Shown one piece after another: positions 57,301 through 64,000 of a stretch of 64,000 bases of DNA. The translations under genes were made by a program, and so were the position numbers. This DNA is from Chimonanthus salicifolius (taxonomy: Eukaryota > Streptophyta > Magnoliopsida > Laurales > Calycanthaceae): the NCBI GenBank assembly GCA_013350335.1, contig CM023539.1:39480631-39544630 (forward strand), read 5' to 3'. Positions within the stretch are counted from its first letter, which is position 1. Every line of letters starts with the position of its first letter. Below the pieces are notes generated by a model. The model was not told the DNA's origin, searched no databases, and worked only from the letters and a program-made list of their open reading frames with translations.

Positions 57301-58190
57301 TATCACGAAGACCACGACGGTGGTAGTGTTGTTAACCTCACTTTAAGTGGGAAGACCATTATGGTAGAAGATGTGTGATATCCATGACAAGTCGTGAAGA
57401 CTGTTATTTGGTGGTAGGTTGTGTTATCCTTACTTTATGTGGGAAGGCTATTAAGGTGATGTTGTGTTATCCTCGATTCGTCGGGAAGGCCACCAAATAT
57501 CAGTAAATGTAATAATGGGTTGGAATATGGCATTTGGCATTGAGCATTACATTTTGCAAAGGCATGAGCATGAAATAAATTGTTATTCTTGCTTATTTGA
57601 AATATCATTGAGGAAATAGGAATATCATACGCTATGTTTGTGTTATCGTTTTCTTTACTGGGCATGGAGCTCATTCCTTACATTGCAGACAATCCCTTAG
57701 ACTTGGGTCTGAACGATAATCACAAGTGAGCTTAGAAGACGGGGAGTCGATGAAGAATTCTTAGAAATGCTTAGTTAGTGCAGAATATATTATTTAGATT
57801 ATAAGTTAGTTGTTTATTTGATTTAAGACTTTGAGAAAGTTATTCATTCGTTTATTTTAATTTGTGGAAACTTGGATAATAAATTCAAGTATGGATTAAT
57901 TTTGAGAACGCTTTAATTTGATTGTTATGGGAATGTGAGTAAGTGATGCATTTAGAAATCCTTATGTGAGTGATCTTTATCCCTTTTCAGTTATTTGAAA
58001 GGTTAAATGAGATGTTATGTCTTCGAGCAGGTTGTGGACTTGAGGAATATTTGTGGCTTGTGAATGTAATTATGTTTGTTTTGAATTTAGCCACAGATTT
58101 TTTATGTAAGACCCGTTTAGGGACAGTAGCTGATTTAAATTTGTACAGTCAGATCACGTCCGTCCAGGTGTTGGAAGGCTGGGCGTGACA
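54388..58190 (+). mobile_element. 3.8-kb solo LTR of a Ty3-type element with 5-bp TSD
   Basis: The left end TGTAATGACCCGACTC and the right end GGCTGGGCGTGACA are typical of long plant Ty3/Gypsy LTRs. GACAC lies directly before (54383-54387) and after (58191-58195). No primer-binding site, retroviral protein or second LTR was seen inside, so this is probably a solo LTR. At 54940-55330 is a CT-rich, leader-like stretch that ends in a good splice donor (TTTGGTAAGTTCC). A smaller tandem pattern (GGGAAGACCATT / GGGAAGGCTATT) is at 57340-57500. Confidence 0.8.
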
Positions 58191-58195
58191 GACAC

Positions 58196-59079
58196 ACATG
58201 GGTGGGTCCCTTTACATGGAGTTGGGTTTAAATGAAAGGTATTTTTAATTTGATGTAGACTAAATAATCAGGCCCATTGTAATTTAGAAGAATGATTTCT
58301 AAAACGTCAAAATCAATAATGAAATTGAGGATGTCTGAAACCACCTTCAATTTGTTTAAAAAAAAATTGAGCCTTTGTTTATTGGAATTTGATAATTAGA
58401 TTGTCCTTTAAATGGACTTGAATTCCACTTGGTTACATGTGATATAAAAAAGACCATATGAGTAACGTATGTATTAAGTTTCACTCCACCTAATCACTTT
58501 GTTTTTTTTATTTTAAACTTTTAAAAGTCAATATCAAAACTTAGATGGCGAAGAACATACGGCTTGAATGATCAATTTATTATCAAGCTTTATTCACTTC
58601 ATATTCATATAACCACTTATACAACAGCACCTGACTATATAGAATCTATAATTTATTCTATAGACCTCGTTACAGAGTCCCATTTTAAAAATCCCATTAG
58701 CCTTACTTTTGATTTAAATGTCATGAAGATGTTGGTGACAGACCAATTTTGAAGGAGGGAGTTTAAGAGAGATCATCTAATCATCCTCTATGTGTGGTTT
58801 TTAAGTAGTGATGATCCCCTCTCCTATACTATACTAACATAGATAACTTTTCCTTATCAAGTTGTCTATTCTTGTCTTATTTTTTTATATTATTTTAAGT
58901 TTTTACAAACTACTACTTAACATTTTATAAAATGTAACAAATCATATATTAGTCTTACTCATCTTTCCTTCCATCTTAATTATGGTTTCTGTGCCGATGG
59001 GGGCATGGTGGTGACGCATATGAAGGAGATCCACAATAAGCAATCCATTAAATAATCTATATTCTACATGGAATATTCG
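58196..59079. other. Intergenic AT-rich DNA, no gene seen
   Basis: No open frame with a recognisable family, no repeat array and no clear mobile-element ends were found here. Confidence 0.4.
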
Positions 59080-59230
59080 ACTAATTCTCAAAGTATATAA
59101 AAGTCTCTTTATCCAGACATATCAAATAAATTTAATGGAAGTGATCACTTGAGATAGAGTAGGAATCAAATTGAGGACTCCAGTTCCTTAAGGCGAGTTG
59201 ATGACCATCACTCACCCTTTTAAATTTTAA
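59080..59230 (-). mobile_element. Degenerate SINE copy, same family as at 31901
   Basis: The minus strand reads GGGTGAGTGATGGTCATCAA, a CGCCTTAAGGAACTGGAGTC string and TCAATTTGATTCCTACTC, the counterpart of the head of the SINE at 31901-32097. The A tail and duplication are not clear. Confidence 0.45.
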
Positions 59231-59714
59231 AGAAAAAAAAATTAACAGTGAAAAAGATAATTTAAGTGGTTGGCAGTATCTCTTTTAAGTTAAGAAGAGT
59301 ACTTTAAGATATTCATATATTTGAATTCTATTGTCAATTTTGTAGTATTAAGAAAGATTGAAATAACTAGAAAAGTCTCATTCTTTTGAAGATATTTAAA
59401 ATCTGACCTATCTAAAGTTAAAAATCCATCATATGGTATGTATCATGCATCAGTAAATCTGAAGTTTGTACCTTTAAAGAGTGTGTCCCTTTATTTAGGG
59501 CTCACTAAGATAAACATCTGAGTTATGGTGCAACATGGCATGTTTCTTGATATTGTGATCATTTTAAAGATCGAATCCTTTGTATAATAATAAAAGAATT
59601 TTAATTCAATAAAGTTTCTTAATTGAACAAGTGTGAAATTAATGTGTATAACACTATTAAAGAAATTTTTTAAGGTACTTGTAAATTTATGTACATCGAC
59701 CCATTTATTACACA

Positions 59715-60117
59715 CAGGGGTTTAAAAAACAGCAAGGCCGATAATTCGGCCGATATGTAAATATTGGCCGATATGATTCTCTCTCCTCTTTTTGTTTTTT
59801 TTTAATATCGGTATTATTTTATTTTTTCTGAATTAAAAAATATAAGAAAAAGAAAAAGAAACTGTTTATAAAAAAAATTGAAAATGTAAATATCAGCCAA
59901 TATTTTGACCCAAGCCCATCACCGTTTTGATTTTTTTTTTTAAATACCGATATTAATCATATCGGCCGATATCAAACCGATATGATTTGGCAATATATTG
60001 GCTATATCGGCCAATATGATTGTTGTACGGCCGATACAATACGTATCGGCCGTTTTTAGGCTAAACCCGTATGATATCGCCCGATACATTTCGTATCGCC
60101 CGATATCTCAACCCGTG
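59715..60117. mobile_element. hAT-like non-autonomous element, CGATAT-rich, with 8-bp TSD
   Basis: Begins CAGGGGTTTAA and ends CAACCCGTG (imperfect inverted ends). ATTACACA lies exactly before (59707-59714) and after (60118-60125). Repeated TATCGGCCGATAT/TATTGGCCGATAT strings fill both halves around a T-rich centre. A truncated relative is at 53935. Confidence 0.75.
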
Positions 60118-60491
60118 ATTACACATGTTCATCAAACACAATGGAAGGATAATCTTGTAGATTTTTTTAGCAGTAACAAAGTACTTCAATTAATCGATAT
60201 CTTGTAGATCTTTGAAATAAGAAAATTTAGTTAAAGAATAGTTTTTAAGTCATTTGATTAAAATCTATAAATTGGATGATTGAAATGAAATCGAAACTTA
60301 TGTATGAACTTTCTTAGAGCATCTGACTGATCCTTGAGCCACACTCAAATCCTTCCAACACACCTATTCATTACTTTGATCTACACATTGAACTTTCTCT
60401 TCTTTTTTAGGCTTTCTATACTGACATACTTCTTCTTTACAATAGTTAGAAGAATTAAAAACTTCATTCCAAATCCAAAAGTGGCATTCCC

Positions 60492-62022
60492 TGTTTACAC
60501 ACTCGATTTTTCTGCCTCTACACTACCTATTTCCGAGTGCAGGGTGCCTAATTACCATTTTGCCTCCATATTTCCATTCGTTCGAACGAATTCCCAGTCC
60601 ATTTCGGCATTCGTTCAAACGAATGGACTATGCCTCATCCAATTTTAATTCATTTGAACGAATTCCCTTTATAAAATCAATTCATTCGAATGAATTGGAT
60701 GAACAGTAATGTGCATTACTGTTGACCCGTTCATTCGAATGAAATGATTTTATCTCGAATGAATCACTCATTTATTTGAATGAATCGATTTTTTTTTATA
60801 TTTTAAAGTTATTTTTTAAGCATTGTTTATTTTCAAAATTTCTCAAATTAAATATCCTAACTAATTACGATAATCTGATAAAAATACTTTAAGACTTTAA
60901 GGTCTTTTGACACTCCTAAATATTTAAAATACAGTATTTTACAAATAAGGGTATCCCTAGGGTGTGCTGAAAATACATTTAGGAGTGTCAAAAGACCTTG
61001 AAGTCTTAAAGTATTTTTATCAAGTTATCGTAATTAGTCCGGATATTTAATTTGAGAAATTTTAGAAATACACAGTGCTTAAAAAATAACTTTAAAGTTT
61101 TAAAGGGGATTTTATTATTTAATACACTATGCACATTATTTTTTAAGCACTGTGTATTTCCAAAATTTCTCAAATTGAATATCCAGACTAATTATGATAA
61201 CTTGATAAAAATACTTTAAGACTTCAAGGTCTTTGACACTCCTAAATGTGTTTTCGGCACACCCTATGGATACCTTTATTTGTAAATTACTGTGTTTTAA
61301 ATATTTAGGAGTGTCAAAAGACCTTTAAGTCTTAAAATATTTTTATCAGGTTATCGTAATTAGTCCGGATATTCAATTTGAGAAATTTTGGAAATACACT
61401 GTGCTTAAAAAATAACTTTAAAGTTTTAAAGGAAATTTTATTATTTAATACACTATACACATTATTTTTTAAGCACTGTTTATTTCTAAAATTTCTCAAA
61501 TTGAATATCCGACTAATTATGATAACCTAATAAAAATACTTTAAGACTTTAAGGTCTTTTGACACTCTTAAATGTGTTTTCGACACACCCTAGGGATATC
61601 CTTATTTGTAAAATACTGTGTTTTAAATATTTAGGAGTGTCAAAAGACCTTCAAGTCTTAAAGTATTTTTATCAGATTATCATAATTAGTCCGGATATTT
61701 AATTTGAGAAATTTTGGAAATACACAGTACTTAAAAGATAACTTTAAAATTAAAAAAAAAATCGATTCATTCGAATGAATTATTAATTCATTCGACATTC
61801 GAATGAATCGGGTGAACAGTAATGCACGAATGAATTGATTTTATAAAGGGGATTTGTCCGAACGAATCAAAATTGGATGGGGTATCTGTCCATTCGTTCG
61901 AATGAATGCCGAAATGAACTGGGAATTCGTTCGAACGAATGAAAACGTGGGGGCAAAATGGTAATTAGCCACCCGCACTCAGAAATGGGTGTGTAGAGGC
62001 AGAAAAACCGGGTGTGTAAACA
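60492..62022. mobile_element. Fold-back element with long inverted ends and an internal array of three palindromes
   Basis: The left arm (60492 to about 60795) and right arm (about 61755-62022) are imperfect reverse complements, starting TGTTTACACACTCG and ending CGGGTGTGTAAACA. Both arms carry 16-bp perfect palindromes ATTCGTTCGAACGAAT and variants. The centre holds three palindromic units in tandem (60811, 61138 and 61464; period 326-327). No coding sequence and no target-site duplication were found. Confidence 0.85.
60811..61742. repeat. Three tandem copies of a palindromic unit of about 280 bp
   Basis: Each unit starts ATTTTTTAAGCA, runs through CAAATTRAATATCC, AAAATACTTTAAGACTT, GGTCTTTTGACACTC, then returns through the reverse complements (GAGTGTCAAAAGACC, AGTCTTAAAGTATTTT). 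Two AT-rich spacers of about 40-47 bp (TTTTATTATTTAATACACTA) separate the units. Small differences between copies show independent drift. Confidence 0.9.
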
Positions 62023-63070
62023 AAGACCCTTTTTAATATATAATATATAATTTATATAATAAATTATTGAAATTGATATAATTCATTTGGTAAATGGATT
62101 AATTCATAATAAGGTGATACAAAATCCAAATTTATAGGAATGACTCATAAAATAAATTCACGTGAGTATAATGACATTTAATAAATCTAAATTCAAGAAT
62201 CATTAATATTTTGAAATTCCAATATTTTTTATAAATAATTTTGTTTGACAATGGGATTCCTCTAATTTTACAATTTTCTAAAATTTTAGAATTCAGAGTA
62301 AAAAAAATCTTAAAAAGAATTCTACCAAGCATGGCTTTCTCGTGATATTCTATCTTCTAATTCCATGAGTAACTTTAAATAATAAAAAAAAAAAGATGAA
62401 AATGAAAATTCTCTAATTCTAAAATACTAAAAAAAATCCCGCCAAAAAGGAAACAATTAAGTAGAGGGATTTTATAGAAATTTTCCTGCTTCTCGGACTC
62501 ATCCAGCACTGCGTGTTTGTAGGTTTCTCCCTGTTTGTTGCCTCCACTTCCTTTCCCACTCTTCCCACTTCAGATTTTCCAGGATTTATTCTCAATCCAA
62601 TTCACTCGATCAATCTCTCTCCCTTTCTCCTCTCTCAAACTATTTTGAACTTTGAAGAAATTAAATACAAATTCATTGCTTCGATGGCCGTCGAATGTCT
62701 TTCAATACACTTTCTCTGTCTTATTCCTCTCTCTGAACTCTGAAGAAACAACATAGGAAAGAGCACATAAAAAATAAACATAAAAATACCATCTCAAGAT
62801 TTCTAAAAATCTTCATATTCTCTTTCCAAATTCCATGTCCAACGATACCCATCTCCCCAATAAAGCGTATTCTATTTCTATACATACCATTAAAGCTGGT
62901 TGTCTTTGTAAGGCAACAAAATAGTTTTATTATCTTTACCCAGTGAGAATTTAGATACTTATTTGTTAAGGTGGATTTATATTTTATCCTGTAATATATG
63001 TAATAATTGTCACTTGAAGTTCTTGTTCATGATTCCATGCACAAGAAAATCTCTAGTTCCCGTAAAAAGA
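62023..63070 (+). promoter_or_regulatory. Upstream region and leader of the TBL gene
   Basis: 62023-62480 is AT-rich. From about 62490 to 62760 the sequence turns CT-rich (CTCTCTCCCTTTCTCC), as in plant 5' leaders, ahead of the start at 63071. Specific promoter motifs were not identified. Confidence 0.4.
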
Positions 63071-64000
63071 ATGGCTTCTCTGTTTTCAACCATGGAGTTA
63101 CTGAAGAACTTCAAGCAGCCTAAGGACTGTTGAACTTCATGGCGTTTTAAGGTTCTTTGGTGTTATTGGATTCTGCTTTCTTTGTGGTTTCTTCTACTTG
63201 GATTATTGGGTTTTCATCGGCAGCATCGGGATTAACAAGCAGCCGCATTCATTCAGACTTGGAGATTCCAAGGAGAATCCACGTCCAGATTTTCTTGGAA
63301 GGGAAGGGAATGGGTGCAACTTGTTTGAAGGAGAATGGGTTTGGGATGAGACCTATCCTCTGTATCAGTCGAGGAATTGCCAGTTCGTCGATGAAGGTTT
63401 TCGATGTTCAGAGAATGGAAGGCCTGATCATCTCTACACCAAATGGCGGTGGCAACCAAAGCATTGCAATCTTCCCAGGTTCTTCTCTTTCTTTCATTCT
63501 TTCTTGAGGTTTCTTTTACTTCAGTTTCTTTCTCAGAAAGTTAAAACTTCTTCTTCTTCCTTCTTTTAATTTCTTGTTGAACAGTTGCAGAGAATTCTTC
63601 TGTCACTTTGAACTTTAGTTTCTCTTATTTGATTTTTGTGCCATTTTGGCCTTGTTTGAAGAGTCGAAACAAATTTTATTTCGACCTTGCAACATAATTT
63701 TATTTATTTTTTTGTTTTTTTACGATAAAGAAACTCAAGACCCTCGCTTCCTATGTAGCATGAAAACATTGGGTAAAACTTCTGATGCATTCATTCAGAA
63801 TTTTTTAATAGAGATGAATTGCCCGCCTAATAAATATGATCACTTTGGTTTGTTTTTGATATTTTCCATTATATTTTTTTTCTAAAAAATTATATTAGTT
63901 GGTCAAATTTGTGGTTGATGCAATCTCCTCTTTCTTTTTTGTTATTTTGATAAATTTCCCGTTTGGGTTTTTAATGTTTTACAAGAACTTAATCATACAG
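63071..64000 (+). CDS. Trichome-birefringence-like (TBL/DUF231) protein, first exon, partial, with apparent frameshift
   Basis: Exon 1 ends at 63478 (CTTCCCAG|GTTCTT). The clear part is the PMR5N domain: GCNLFEGEWVWDETYPLY, NCQFVDEGFRCSENGRPD, LYTKWRWQPKHCNLPR. A signal-anchor segment (VLRFFGVIGFCFLCGFF) precedes it, as in Golgi type II membrane proteins. TBL proteins are cell-wall polysaccharide O-acetyltransferases; the catalytic GDS and DxxH motifs would lie in later exons outside the window. The ATG at 63071 (MASLFSTMELLKNFKQPK) is in a different frame from the PMR5N domain. An extra G at about 63124/63125 (AAGGAC) explains this: without it the frame runs PKTVELHGVLRF. Intron 1 extends to the window edge. 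The closest paralogue cannot be told from this exon. Confidence 0.85.

Noticed and set aside
63157..63507. 116-residue open frame overlapping the TBL exon in another frame
   Set aside because: The PMR5N domain in the neighbouring frame is unmistakable; this is its shadow.

Overview
This is nuclear DNA from a flowering plant. The genes carry GT-AG introns, the protein families are plant-specific, and the space between exons is filled with plant-type transposable elements: tRNA-derived SINEs, L1 and RTE LINEs, Copia and Ty3 debris, TRIMs and hAT elements. AT-rich intergenic DNA, long introns and many decayed elements suggest a medium-to-large angiosperm genome. The sequence does not let me name the species.

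Four protein-coding genes are supported. (1) 328-4220 (+): a half-size ABC transporter of the ABCG14 type in five exons, with an apparent one-base insertion in exon 3. (2) 14609-38464 (-): an AMI1-type indole-3-acetamide amidase. I assembled nine exons (431 codons, intact, catalytic Lys36/Ser113/Ser137 present) spread over about 24 kb; its introns hold much of the mobile DNA in the window. (3) 51072-52184 (+): a single-exon-coding F-box protein with a C-terminal hydrophobic tail, whose ATG sits just after a likely 5'UTR splice acceptor. (4) 63071 to beyond the right edge (+): the first exon of a trichome-birefringence-like (TBL/DUF231) protein, also with an apparent one-base insertion. Both insertions are an extra G in an AAGGAC context.

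Layout: 1-4.3 kb ABCG14; 5.2-13 kb Copia, LINE, fold-back, TRIM, hAT and RTE remnants; 13.85 kb an intact SINE with target-site duplication (TSD); 14.6-38.5 kb AMI1 with intronic LINEs, a 2.7-kb probable solo LTR, a short LTR element with a poly-purine G run, a minus-strand TRIM, SINEs and a probable endogenous pararetrovirus protease fragment; 38.9-50.9 kb MITE, a LINE ORF1 split by a nested insertion, and a 1.3-kb hAT element; 51-52.2 kb the F-box gene; 53.6-62 kb MITEs, a 3.8-kb solo LTR, a hAT element and a 1.5-kb fold-back element holding three tandem palindromes; 62.5-64 kb the TBL gene start.

The genes do not form a visible pathway. AMI1 (auxin formation) and ABCG14 (cytokinin export) are both hormone-related, but their proximity is probably coincidental. 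The most unusual structures are the fold-back element with a three-palindrome array (60492-62022), the triplicated 5' splice site in AMI1 (about 20818-20940), and the LINE ORF1 whose reading frame rejoins exactly across the TSD of an inserted element (42551-44891).
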